From Paractinoplanes pyxinae (GTDB lineage Bacteria; Actinomycetota; Actinomycetes; Mycobacteriales; Micromonosporaceae), in contig NZ_JAPNTZ010000021.1 of the NCBI RefSeq assembly GCF_026626335.1, positions 1-64,000 on the forward strand: 64,000 nt of DNA. The letters run 5' to 3'. The notes beneath the pieces were generated by a model, which was given only the letters and a program-made list of their open reading frames with translations, was not told where the DNA came from and did no database searches. How positions within the stretch are numbered: the first letter of the stretch is position 1; each line of letters begins with the position of its first letter. Positions 18,537-26,871 of this stretch are shown here, piece by piece. A program made the translations under genes and the position numbers.

Positions 18537-19578
18537 CCTCGACGCGCAGGCCGTCGCGGCCGGTCGACGAGGCGGCGATGATGCCGTCGTGGGCGCGGGT
18601 GATCGAGCGGGCGATGGCCAGGCCGAGGCCCGCGCCTCCGCTGTGGTCGATGCGGGTGCCGCTGAGCCGGCGGAACGGCTCGAACAGGCCGGTGACCTCG
18701 TCGGCGGGCACGTCGTCGCCGGTGTTGGTGACGATCAGGGCCGGGTCGTCGCCGACCTCGACGTCGACCGTGCCGCCGGGGCGGTTGTACTTGATCGCGT
18801 TCTGGACGAGGTTGCTGATCAGGCGTTCCAGCAGCACCTGCTCGCCGAGCACGGTGCGCGGCTTCAGGGTGCTGGTGATCGTCACACCTGCCTCGTCGGC
18901 CCGGGCCCGGTGGGCGTCGAGGACGGACCCGGCTATCTCGTCGAGCCGTAACGGCGTACGGGAAACAAGCCCCCGATCGCTTTCGCTGAGCACCAGCAGG
19001 CCCTCGATCAGGCGCTCGTTCCGCTCGTTGGTCTCGAGCAGCTGGGCCGCGAGCAGCTCCAACTGCTCCTTGCCGAGCGTGCGGGCCAGCCCGACCTCGA
19101 TCAGCGTCCGCTGCACGGCGAGCGGAGTGCGCAACTCGTGCGAGGCGTCGGCCGCGAATCGGCGCTGCGCCTCGTAGCCGACGGCTATCCGGTCCATCAT
19201 CTCGTCGATCGAGCGGCCCAGGACGGCCAGCTCGTCGGGCCCGTCGCCGGGGCGCAGGCGGTGGCCCAGGTTCTGCGGCCCGACGTTGGCGATCACCGGC
19301 GCCAGGTCGCGCAGCGGGCGCAGGCACCACCGGATCACGGGGTAACAGGCCGCCAGCAGCACCAGCAGCACGAATGTCATGGCCAGGATGATCGGGATGC
19401 TGGGCCGGCGGAACAGTTGCCGGCAGATCACGTGCGTGCTGTCCGGGCCGGCCCCGCAGAAGGTCGGCGTGACGTCCCACCACACCGACAGCAGAGTCTC
19501 GGCGACCGGGCGCACGAGCAACCCGGCGACGAGTAGCGCCGCACAGAGCAGCAGGATGCGTCGCCTCACGCCCCCCAC
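18523..19578 (-). CDS. Orphan sensor histidine kinase
   Basis: A 351-residue kinase with two membrane helices (about 7-25 and 60-82) flanking a short extracytoplasmic loop that contains two cysteines (TPTFCGAG and HVICRQ). HAMP (about 83-135), HisKA with H-box FAADASHELRTPL (His near residue 147), and an ATPase domain with N-box LVQNAIKYN and G2 GGAGLGLAIAR follow. No response regulator gene lies next to it. Its partner is unknown. Start GTG 19578; GTG 19569 is equally possible. Confidence 0.88.
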   Translation of the reverse strand: MGGVRRRILLLCAALLVAGLLVRPVAETLLSVWWDVTPTFCGAGPDSTHVICRQLFRRPSIPIILAMTFVLLVLLAACYPVIRWCLRPLRDLAPVIANVGPQNLGHRLRPGDGPDELAVLGRSIDEMMDRIAVGYEAQRRFAADASHELRTPLAVQRTLIEVGLARTLGKEQLELLAAQLLETNERNERLIEGLLVLSESDRGLVSRTPLRLDEIAGSVLDAHRARADEAGVTITSTLKPRTVLGEQVLLERLISNLVQNAIKYNRPGGTVDVEVGDDPALIVTNTGDDVPADEVTGLFEPFRRLSGTRIDHSGGAGLGLAIARSITRAHDGIIAASSTGRDGLRVEVTFP

Positions 19579-19656
19579 GCTGACACACCCGCGATAAAGA
19601 AGTCATAAGGACGTCGCTGACACCGGCGCGACGGCCCGTTTCGAAAAATCGTTCGC

Positions 19657-20529
19657 GTGTTCAAGTCTCTCGCCGCGGCTGCGGCCGCCACGCTCGTCGT
19701 GCTGGGCGTCGCGAGCCCGGCCTCGGCCATCGCGTACGGGGAGAACGCGCGCGACGGCGCCTACCGGTTCTCGGTTCTGCTCACGATGACCGGCCTGCCC
19801 GCCGACGGCGGCGGCACCCGGGACAGCTCGTGCTCGGGTGCGCTGGTCGCGCCGAAGTGGGTGGTCACCGCCGGGCATTGCTTCCGGGACGCGGCGGGGC
19901 GCAAGGTCAGCCGTACGGTGGCCAAGCGCACGACTGCCACGATCGGCCGCGCGAAGGTCGCCGGCCGCGGCGGCCACGTGGTCGAGGTGGTCGCCGTCCG
20001 CCAGGCCAAGACGGCCGATGTCGCCCTGGCCGAGCTGGCCTCACCGGTCACTGACGTCACACCGCTGCGCGTGGCGACCTACCCGCCGTCGTCCGGCGAG
20101 GACGTGCGCCTGACCGGCTTCGGGCTGACCGCCGACCAGACGCCGGCCAAGCGCCTGCAGACCGGCCGCTTCACCATCGTCGCGGTGGGGGATTCCCTGC
20201 TCGAGACGTCCGGGGTGGCTCCGCAGGACGACACCAGCCCGTGTCCGCACGACTCGGGCGGCCCGTACTTCCGCGACTCCGGCGGCGGCCCCGAACTGGT
20301 GGCGGTGGTGAGCGCCGGCCCCGGCTGCCCGCACACCGGCCCCGACTACAGCGCTCGCACCGACAACATCAGCGACTGGATAGCCGCCGAGACGACGTCA
20401 CCCGGCTCGTCCCGGCTCTGGTACCTGGCCGTGTTGATCCCGCTGGCGCTGGGCGCGGTGGCGTTGCCGGCGCTGGCCTATCGTCGTCGGGGTGCTGACC
20501 CTGGGAGTCGACCTCGCCTCGGCCGATGA
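19657..20529 (+). CDS. Secreted, C-terminally anchored trypsin-like serine protease
   Basis: A 290-residue S1-type protease. A signal peptide (SLAAAAAATLVVLGVASPAS) precedes the trypsin fold with triad His in VVTAGHCF, Asp in KTADVALAEL and Ser in CPHDSGGPY, plus cysteine pairs typical of S1A enzymes. It ends with a membrane helix (WYLAVLIPLALGAVALPALA) and a basic tail, so it is held on the outer face of the membrane. There is no recognisable LPXTG motif. Its 3' end overlaps the start of the DUF429 gene by 38 bases in another frame. Confidence 0.85.
   Translation: MFKSLAAAAAATLVVLGVASPASAIAYGENARDGAYRFSVLLTMTGLPADGGGTRDSSCSGALVAPKWVVTAGHCFRDAAGRKVSRTVAKRTTATIGRAKVAGRGGHVVEVVAVRQAKTADVALAELASPVTDVTPLRVATYPPSSGEDVRLTGFGLTADQTPAKRLQTGRFTIVAVGDSLLETSGVAPQDDTSPCPHDSGGPYFRDSGGGPELVAVVSAGPGCPHTGPDYSARTDNISDWIAAETTSPGSSRLWYLAVLIPLALGAVALPALAYRRRGADPGSRPRLGR
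20479..20484 (+). promoter_or_regulatory. Candidate -10 (TATCGT) inside the upstream gene
   Basis: TATCGT fits TANNNT and ends seven bases before GTG 20492 of the DUF429 gene, suggesting a leaderless transcript started within the protease coding region. Inference from spacing only. Confidence 0.35.
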
Positions 20530-21223
20530 ACGCACGGCGACCGCCCTGGTCGAGTGGACCGGGGAAGCGGCGGTCGTGCGCGACCTGCGGCTGGGCGTCG
20601 GCGACGACGAGCTGATCGAGGCGATCGGCGCGGCCGGCAAGGCCGGGCTCGACTGCCCGCTGGGCTGGCCGTCGCTGTTCGCCGAGTTCGTGGCGGACCA
20701 GCGCTCGGGTGATCTGCGGCCGGTCGCGGCGGACGCGGCCTGGCGGCGGGGCCTGGCCTACCGGGTCACCGACCTGGTCGTACGGGCCGAAGCAGGTCTC
20801 AACCCGCTCAGCGTGGCCGCCGACCGCATCGCGTACGTGGCCTTCCGCGGCGCCAACCTGCTGGCCCACCTGGCCGCCGCCGGCCTCCCGATCGACCGTT
20901 CGGGCGCCGGCCGCGTGGTCGAGGTCTATCCCGCGGCCTCCCTGCGTCGCTGGGGCCTGACCCATCGCGGCTACAAACGCCCTGGCCAGGCCTCCCTTGT
21001 GGACGAGTTGACAGCCGCCGCGCCCTGGCTGGAGCTGGCCGGCTTCGAGCCTTTGTGTCGTACGAGTCATGACGCTTTCGACGCTTTGATCGCCGCCCTG
21101 GCCACGCGGGCCGCCGCCCTGGGCCAGACCCTGGCGCCCACCCCGGCGCAAAAGGAGGCCGCGCGCCTCGAAGGGTGGATCGCCCTGCCCACCGGCGACC
21201 TCGGTGATCTCGTCGCCCCCTGA
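20492..21223 (+). CDS. DUF429 family protein
   Basis: A 243-residue protein of the DUF429 family, which has a ribonuclease H-like fold and is predicted to be a nuclease or nucleic-acid-binding protein. Visible features are the first strand TLGVDLASADERTATALVEW, the block GLDCPLGWPS, RVTDLVVRAEAGLNPLSVAA, and HDAFDALIAALATRAA, with acidic residues spaced as in RNase H-like enzymes. There is no Shine-Dalgarno before GTG 20492. Biological role unknown. Confidence 0.75.
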   Translation: MLTLGVDLASADERTATALVEWTGEAAVVRDLRLGVGDDELIEAIGAAGKAGLDCPLGWPSLFAEFVADQRSGDLRPVAADAAWRRGLAYRVTDLVVRAEAGLNPLSVAADRIAYVAFRGANLLAHLAAAGLPIDRSGAGRVVEVYPAASLRRWGLTHRGYKRPGQASLVDELTAAAPWLELAGFEPLCRTSHDAFDALIAALATRAAALGQTLAPTPAQKEAARLEGWIALPTGDLGDLVAP

Positions 21224-21301
21224 GCGTCACATCCTCCGATGATCGTCCGGTCACAGCACTGAGCGCGCCCGCGCGCGAACCGGTGTCACGGACAGGAGCG
21301 G

Positions 21302-22117
21302 ATGACCATGAAGCGCACAGGGAAGGTGCTGGCGATGGCACTGGCGGCGGTCAGCGTCGCCGCGCTGAGCGTCGGCACGGCCCAGGCCTCGTCGCACAGC
21401 AAGGCGCGACCCACGATCGTGCTGGTGCACGGGGCATGGGCCGACTCGTCGAGCTGGAACGAGGTCATACCCCGGCTGCAGCGGGACGGCTACACCGTGG
21501 TGGCGCCGCCCAACCCGCTGCGGTCGCTGGCCGGCGACGCGGCGTACGTGAGGACGTACCTGCAGACCGTCACGGGACCGGTGGTGCTCGTCGGCCACTC
21601 GTACGGCGGCGCCGTGATCACCAACGCGGCCACCGGCAACAAGAACATCAAGGCCCTGGTGTACGTGAACGCGTTCGCGCCGGACAAGGGCGAATCACCG
21701 GTCGCGCTGGCGGGCCCGGACTCGGCGCTGTCGGCCGACCCGACCACGATCTTCACCTTCGTCCCGGCCACGCTGCCGCCCACCGCGACCACCGACCTGT
21801 ACCTGAACCGGTCGACGGTGTTCAACTCGTTCGCGACCGGCCTCAGCCGCGGGCAGAAGGAACTGGTGCTGGCCACCCAGAAGCCGGCCGCGTTCGGCGG
21901 CCTCAACGAGCAGTCCGGCGAGCCGGCCTGGAAGACGATCAGGTCGTGGTACCTGATCGGCCGCCAAGACAAGATCATTCCGGCTACGGCGGAACGAGCG
22001 ATGGCCAAGCGGGCCGGCTCGACAGTCACCGAGTACGACGGCGGCCACCTCGGCCTGATCTCCGAAGCCGGAACGATCACCCGCGGCATCGAGAAGGCGG
22101 CGGAGGCGGTGTCCTGA
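21302..22117 (+). CDS. Secreted alpha/beta hydrolase
   Basis: A 271-residue secreted esterase-like protein. The signal peptide ends near GTAQASS. The fold starts with the oxyanion segment VLVHGAWADSSSW; the nucleophile elbow is VGHSYGG, and the catalytic acid and histidine are probably in LIGRQDKIIP and YDGGHLGLI. It resembles the YdaA/salicylate-esterase-like family often encoded in actinomycetes. An AGGAG ribosome site lies just before ATG 21302. Substrate unknown. Confidence 0.85.
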   Translation: MTMKRTGKVLAMALAAVSVAALSVGTAQASSHSKARPTIVLVHGAWADSSSWNEVIPRLQRDGYTVVAPPNPLRSLAGDAAYVRTYLQTVTGPVVLVGHSYGGAVITNAATGNKNIKALVYVNAFAPDKGESPVALAGPDSALSADPTTIFTFVPATLPPTATTDLYLNRSTVFNSFATGLSRGQKELVLATQKPAAFGGLNEQSGEPAWKTIRSWYLIGRQDKIIPATAERAMAKRAGSTVTEYDGGHLGLISEAGTITRGIEKAAEAVS

Positions 22118-22143
22118 GCGGGCCGAGTCGGGATCGAAACGAA

Positions 22144-22180
22144 GCAAGGCCGCACAGCTGAAGAAGCTGTACGGCCTTGC
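22144..22180. terminator. Strong hairpin between hydrolase and tRNA
   Basis: GCAAGGCCG (22144-22152) pairs with CGGCCTTGC (22172-22180), with an inner ACAGCT/AGCTGT stem after one mismatch. It is placed to terminate both the plus-strand hydrolase and the minus-strand tRNA-Lys. Confidence 0.7.
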
Positions 22181-22187
22181 TGCTGCT

Positions 22188-22263
22188 TGGTGCGCCGCGT
22201 AGGACTTGAACCTACAACCCGCGGATTAAGAGTCCGCTGCTCTGCCAGTTGAGCTAGCGGCGC
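22188..22263 (-). tRNA. tRNA-Lys (anticodon CTT), CCA encoded
   Basis: The minus strand folds as a cloverleaf: acceptor GCGCCGC (22263-22257) pairs with GCGGCGC (22198-22192). The D-arm is GCTCAACTGGCAGAGC, the anticodon loop is ACTCTTAAT with CTT, and the T-arm is GTAGGTTCAAGTCCTAC. The discriminator A is at 22191 and CCA is encoded at 22190-22188. Confidence 0.97.
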
Positions 22264-22430
22264 TCGTTGGCAACGACGAAAACGTTAGCACGCCCTCCGG
22301 TGATCTTGGAAATCGGCCCCTCCCCGCGACCCGCGGACGAGGTCGGCCACCCGGACGGAGGACTCGATCTCTTGCATTCATGAGGCAGGATGTCCCCGCA
22401 ACTTCACAACGGGACGGACGGACGGTCAGC

Positions 22431-23675
22431 ATGCGGCGCACGCTCGTGGCAGTCATGGCGATGGCGGTGATCACGCCGGTCGCGCTGGCCGCGTGCGGCA
22501 AGGGCGACGACGACAAGGACGCTTCGGCCTGGGTGGGCACGCCGTCGGCCAGCGCCGGGGCCAGTGCCGCCGCGCCGACCGGCCGGGAGGAGTCCGCCTC
22601 GGTGCCGGTCAGCCTGGCCGTCACGCCGGCTGCCGGCAAGACCGAGGTGCCGGTGAGCGCCGAGATCGGCTTCAAGGTGGCCGGGGCCAAGGTGACCACC
22701 GTCACGCTGAAGGACGGCGCGGGCAAGCCGGTCGCCGGCACCCTGCGTGAGGACGGCTCGGCCTGGGTGCCCAGCGCGCCGCTGAAGACCAAGCAGAAGT
22801 ACTCGGCCAGCGTTGTGGCCACCGCCGGCGACGGCACCACCAAGACCGCGAGCACCACCTTCACCACGATGGGCAAGCCGGCCCGCAAGACCGGCACCGG
22901 CCTCTACCTCTTCGACGACCACACGTACGGCGTGGCCATGCCCGTGGTGGTCGAGTTCAGCCCGGGCATCAAGAAGGCCGACCGGGCCGCCGTGCAGCGC
23001 CGCATGTTCGTCACCACCACGCCGGCCCAGCCCGGCGTCTGGTCGTGGACGCCGAACGGCACGCAGGCCTACTACCGAGGCCCCGAGTTCTGGAAGTCGG
23101 GCACCACGCTCAAGGTCCGCATCGCGCTGGGCGGCCTGCCGACCGGCGGCGGCCGCTACGGCGACCGGGACCGCGCGGCCACCGCGAAGATCGGCCGCAG
23201 CTTCGAGATGAAGGTCGACAACAAGAGCAAGAAGATGACCGTGGTGCAGGACGGCAAGACGGTCAAGACGATGCCGGTGAGCCTGGGCAAGAAGGGCACA
23301 CCGTCGTCCAGCGGCGTGATGGTCGTCATGGAGAAGAAGGAGTCGACCGTCTTCGACACCACGGACACCGACGGCGACGACGGTTACGTCACCGACATCG
23401 AGTTCGCCCAGCGGTTGACCTGGAGCGGGCAGTACATCCACTCGGCGCCGTGGTCGGTCGGCGACCAGGGGCGGCGAAATGTGTCACACGGTTGTGTCAA
23501 TGTCGCCCCCGGCAACGCGCGCTGGTTGTTCGACCGCACCCTGGTCGGCGACCCGGTCACCGTGCGGGGGACGGAAGACAAGCTTTCGTACGGAAACGGC
23601 TGGACACCCTGGGACAAACCGTGGTCGGAGTTCGTCAAGGGCAGCGCCTTGCCGGTGCCCGCGTCGCTGAAGTGA
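22431..23675 (+). CDS. L,D-transpeptidase lipoprotein (LdtMt2-like)
   Basis: A 414-residue lipoprotein making 3-3 cross-links in peptidoglycan. Lipobox VALAAC follows a short signal (start ATG 22431). Ig-like domains (about 60-265) precede a YkuD catalytic domain (about 270-390) with active-site VSHGCVNVAP, Cys being the nucleophile; the His upstream is in YIHSAPW. The C-terminal block NGWTPWDKPW resembles that of mycobacterial Ldt. A close paralog follows 124 bases downstream with its own ribosome site. Confidence 0.93.
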   Translation: MRRTLVAVMAMAVITPVALAACGKGDDDKDASAWVGTPSASAGASAAAPTGREESASVPVSLAVTPAAGKTEVPVSAEIGFKVAGAKVTTVTLKDGAGKPVAGTLREDGSAWVPSAPLKTKQKYSASVVATAGDGTTKTASTTFTTMGKPARKTGTGLYLFDDHTYGVAMPVVVEFSPGIKKADRAAVQRRMFVTTTPAQPGVWSWTPNGTQAYYRGPEFWKSGTTLKVRIALGGLPTGGGRYGDRDRAATAKIGRSFEMKVDNKSKKMTVVQDGKTVKTMPVSLGKKGTPSSSGVMVVMEKKESTVFDTTDTDGDDGYVTDIEFAQRLTWSGQYIHSAPWSVGDQGRRNVSHGCVNVAPGNARWLFDRTLVGDPVTVRGTEDKLSYGNGWTPWDKPWSEFVKGSALPVPASLK

Positions 23676-23798
23676 CCAATGTTTCATAAGTGATCAAAAT
23701 GGACAGCCACCTGTTCAGGCGGCACGATTCCGGGATTGGTCGCGGGGGAAGATAAAGGCAGTATTGGGCGCCGGGACGAACGACGCCGTGAGGGGACC

Positions 23799-25019
23799 AT
23801 GAAGACCTGGGGAATCAAGAAGGCCGCCGTCGTGCTGGCCGCTGCGAGCGTGCTGCTCGCCTCGGGCTGTGGTGACGGCGACAAGAAATCGTCCTGGCAG
23901 GGCGGCGGCCAGCCGGGCAGCAGCGCCTCGCCCAACGGCGAGCAGCCGGCCTCGCCCGAGCCGCTGCCGAGCACCGTCGCGGTGTCCTCGCCGGCCGCCG
24001 AGGCCAAGAACGTCCAGGCCATCGCTCCGATCAAGTTCGAGAGCGAGAACCCGGACGACACGACGGTCAAGGTGACCGACGCCAAGGGCGACGAGGTCGA
24101 GGGCACTCTCGACAAGGACGCCAAGACGTTCACCCCGTCCAAGGCGCTGCCCTGGGGCACCAAGTTCACGGTCACCGTCACCGGTCCCGAGGCCGACGGC
24201 AAGAACAACACCGCCACCAGCACCTTCACCACGATGGCGAAGCCGGCCAAGCTGATCCGGGTCTCGAGCTTCCTGGGCGACGGCCAGCAGGTCGGCGTGG
24301 GCATGCCGCTGATCATCCGGTTCGGCCGCGCGATCCCGGAAAGCTTCCGCGACGACGTCGAGCGCCGCATGAAGGTCACCGCCACCCCGGCCCAGGAGGG
24401 CACCTGGCACTGGACCAGCCCGACCGAGGTGCACTACCGCACCAAGGTCTACTGGAAGGCCAACTCGAAGGTCTTCTACAAGGTGTCGCTGGCCGGCGTC
24501 CCGCTGGGCAACGGCTACTACGGCCGGTCCGACCTCACCGTCGATCTCAAGATCGGCCGCGAGTTCATCATGAACGTCTCGAACAAGAGCAAGCAGATGA
24601 CGGTCAAGCAGAACGGGAAGATCATCAAGACCATCCCGGTCAGCCTGGGCAAGAAGAGCACCCCGTCGTCGAGCGGCACGATGGTCGTCATCGAGAAGAA
24701 GAAGCACACGATCTTCGACACGACCGACGAGCTGCCGGCCGGCGAGGGCTACAAGACCCCGATCGACTTCGCCCAGCGGATCACCTGGAGCGGCCAGTTC
24801 ATCCACGCCGCGCCGTGGTCCGAGGGCAAGCAGGGCAAGGTCAACGTCTCGCACGGCTGCGTGAACGTCAGCGAGAAGATGGGCGCCTGGCTGTTCGACC
24901 GCACGCTCATGGGTGACCCGATCACCGTCTCGGGCACGGAAGAGAAGCTGAAGAACGGCAACGGCTGGACCGACTGGAACATGAGCTGGGAAGAGTACAA
25001 AAAGGGCTCTTACCTCTGA
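23799..25019 (+). CDS. L,D-transpeptidase lipoprotein, tandem paralog
   Basis: A 406-residue paralog of the preceding gene with lipobox LLASGC, Ig-like domains, and a YkuD domain carrying VSHGCVNVSEK and YIH-equivalent FIHAAPW. AGGGG at 23791-23795 sets the start at ATG 23799. Compared with its neighbour it is richer in lysine (KSKQMTVKQNGKIIKT) and shares the C-terminal NGWTDWNMSW block. Two copies may differ in substrate or growth phase, as seen for mycobacterial Ldt paralogs; that is inference. Confidence 0.93.
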   Translation: MKTWGIKKAAVVLAAASVLLASGCGDGDKKSSWQGGGQPGSSASPNGEQPASPEPLPSTVAVSSPAAEAKNVQAIAPIKFESENPDDTTVKVTDAKGDEVEGTLDKDAKTFTPSKALPWGTKFTVTVTGPEADGKNNTATSTFTTMAKPAKLIRVSSFLGDGQQVGVGMPLIIRFGRAIPESFRDDVERRMKVTATPAQEGTWHWTSPTEVHYRTKVYWKANSKVFYKVSLAGVPLGNGYYGRSDLTVDLKIGREFIMNVSNKSKQMTVKQNGKIIKTIPVSLGKKSTPSSSGTMVVIEKKKHTIFDTTDELPAGEGYKTPIDFAQRITWSGQFIHAAPWSEGKQGKVNVSHGCVNVSEKMGAWLFDRTLMGDPITVSGTEEKLKNGNGWTDWNMSWEEYKKGSYL

Positions 25020-25034
25020 GCTGCTGAAATGAAG

Positions 25035-25061
25035 GGCCCGGCCGGTTTCGGCCGGGCCTTT
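25035..25061 (+). terminator. Rho-independent terminator after the Ldt pair
   Basis: GGCCCGGCC (25035-25043) and GGCCGGGCC (25050-25058) form a perfect 9-bp stem with a six-base loop, followed by TTT. It lies 16 bases after the Ldt stop. Confidence 0.85.
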
Positions 25062-25087
25062 CGCGTACGCACGGGGTGGAGCACGCC

Positions 25088-25093
25088 TAGCCT
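25088..25093 (+). promoter_or_regulatory. Candidate -10 (TAGCCT) for leaderless lipoprotein gene
   Basis: TAGCCT ends six bases before GTG 25100, immediately after the preceding terminator. This spacing fits transcription starting at the start codon. Confidence 0.45.
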
Positions 25094-25099
25094 GACCAC

Positions 25100-25501
25100 G
25101 TGTCCCGATTCGTACCTTTGATCCTGGTGTTGACGGCGCTGGCGGGCTGCAGCGGCGCCGACCCGGAACCAGAACCAGCGCCACCCAGCGCCTCCCCCTC
25201 GATCGAGGCTTCGCCTCTGCCCGAGGACGACCCGCCCGGCACTCTGACCTGCGCCGCCCTGGCCGCGGCGATCGCCGACTCCTCGCTCATGACGCCCGGG
25301 ATCGTCGACGGGATCGTCACCACGAGCGGGACAGCCGACGCGCCGGTGGCCGACGCCGCCCAGCGCCTCGCCACCGCGTACGCGCAAGCCGTCGCCGCCG
25401 CCGGCAAGGACACCGAACCGGACGCCGTAGCCGCGGTGGGAGCTGCCGCCTCGGACATGTCGACTGTCTGTTCGGACAGCGGGCTGCAGACCGTCGGATG
25501 A
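25100..25501 (+). CDS. Small secreted lipoprotein of unknown function
   Basis: A 133-residue lipoprotein: signal peptide with lipobox LTALAGC, a Pro/Glu/Ser-rich linker (about 20-50), and an alpha-helical alanine-rich domain bounded by two cysteines (TLTCAALAAAIADS and STVCSDSG) that could form a disulfide. No family recognised. No Shine-Dalgarno is visible; a TANNNT hexamer lies six bases upstream. Confidence 0.75.
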   Translation: MSRFVPLILVLTALAGCSGADPEPEPAPPSASPSIEASPLPEDDPPGTLTCAALAAAIADSSLMTPGIVDGIVTTSGTADAPVADAAQRLATAYAQAVAAAGKDTEPDAVAAVGAAASDMSTVCSDSGLQTVG

Positions 25502-25662
25502 TCACGAAAGCGCTGGCCGGAGGTCTAATCGGTCGGCGTCCCGCGCAGGCCGATCACGCTCGGCGGCTGGATCGTGACACGAATTGGTCACGATCCCATC
25601 CGTAGGGGCCTTCGGCAATGCAGGATGCACTACCGGAGCGGGAGAGATAGAAGGAGACCGCG

Positions 25663-26532
25663 ATGGCGCAGATCCATCATTTCGACCATGGGTGGATCAC
25701 GCCCACCATCAGCTACATCTTGTCCGTGCTGGGCTCGATGCTGGGACTCACGTGCGCCATCCGGTTCCGGAGTGCGGCCGGGCGCGGCGAGCGCATCTGG
25801 TGGCTCGTGCTGGCGTCGGTGTCGATCGGCGGCACGGCGATCTGGAGCATGCACTTCGTCGCGATGATGGGCTTCAGCGTCGTCGGCACCCCGATCCGCT
25901 ACGACATCGGCCTCACCGCCGCCAGCGCGATCATCGCGGTGGTCGCGGTCGGCGTCGGCCTGGCCATCGCGCTGCTCGGCAAGGGCGCGCAGAACCTGCG
26001 CATCCTGTCCGGCGGTGTCATCGCCGGGCTGGGCGTCGCCGCGATGCACTACACGGGCATGGCCGCCATGAAACTGCACGGCGACGTGTCGTACGCGATG
26101 AGCCGGGTCGGCCTCTCGGTCGGCATCGCCGTGGTCGCGGCGGCCGTCGCGCTCTGGCTCGCCGTCACGGTCCGCCGCCCGCTGGTGGTCTTCGCCGCCG
26201 CCCTGGTCATGGGGATCGCCGTCAACGGCATGCACTTCACCGGCATGACGGCGATGTCGGTCGACACCGACGCGTCCACCGTCCAGCTTCCGGGGGCCAC
26301 GGCCGGCGGCATGATCGTGCCGATCGGGGTGGCCGTCGTCTTCGGCATCATCGGCCTCGCGTACGCGCTGATGTCCGCCCCGACCGAGGAGGACCGCGCG
26401 GCCTCGGCCTACCTGGCCCAGCGCCGCGAGGAAGCCGCCGCTCGCATCCCGAAGCAGGCCGGACCGCCGGCGCCGGGCAGCCTGGCCTCGGGCGCCTGGA
26501 CCTACCGCGACCGGGACCGCACGTCGCGCTGA
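25663..26532 (+). CDS. MHYT-domain membrane sensor
   Basis: A 289-residue integral membrane protein with seven hydrophobic helices and three MHYT signatures: MHFVAMMG, MHYTGMAAMK and MHFTGMTAMS. MHYT proteins are thought to bind copper through these Met/His residues and to sense oxygen, CO or NO. Most carry GGDEF or kinase output domains; this one ends in a short cytoplasmic tail (AYLAQRREEAAARIPKQ) with no output domain, so it must act through a partner. An AAGGAG site precedes ATG 25663. Confidence 0.88.
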   Translation: MAQIHHFDHGWITPTISYILSVLGSMLGLTCAIRFRSAAGRGERIWWLVLASVSIGGTAIWSMHFVAMMGFSVVGTPIRYDIGLTAASAIIAVVAVGVGLAIALLGKGAQNLRILSGGVIAGLGVAAMHYTGMAAMKLHGDVSYAMSRVGLSVGIAVVAAAVALWLAVTVRRPLVVFAAALVMGIAVNGMHFTGMTAMSVDTDASTVQLPGATAGGMIVPIGVAVVFGIIGLAYALMSAPTEEDRAASAYLAQRREEAAARIPKQAGPPAPGSLASGAWTYRDRDRTSR

Positions 26533-26544
26533 GACGCAGTTAAC

Positions 26545-26580
26545 AAAGAGGGGTCGGCCACTGCGGCCGGCCCCTTCTTT
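26545..26580 (+). terminator. Terminator after the MHYT gene
   Basis: A stem AAAGAGGGGTCGGCC (26545-26559) pairs with GGCCGGCCCCTTCTTT (26565-26580) with one G-U pair and one bulge, ending in a T-rich run. It lies 12 bases after the stop. Confidence 0.8.
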
Positions 26581-26871
26581 CTCTCCAGTCCCGAACGGGA
26601 TTTCACTATCTGAAGATGTCGAAACCACTTTTCTTGGCGTCGAATGCAACGGTCCTGGTCACGCTGCGTATTCATCCGTTCGACGCAGCGAACGACGGCG
26701 GTGCATTTGGTTTCGACTTGTTACCGACCCGTTTCCGGGGGCTTCACGGGTGGGCCGATCGGCTGACCGCCGGGGTCCGCCCGGCCGCTCGATCTTGTCT
26801 GCCTGTCATAGCCTAAACCCGATAGCCTCTTTCCTCAGGGAGTGGGCGAGTTCGATCTAAGTGGGGGCAAC

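Noticed and set aside
26616..26816. 66-codon plus-strand frame before the KAS III gene
   Set aside because: There is no ribosome site, third-position bias is weak, and no domain is recognisable. The region is better read as the promoter and leader of the KAS III gene.
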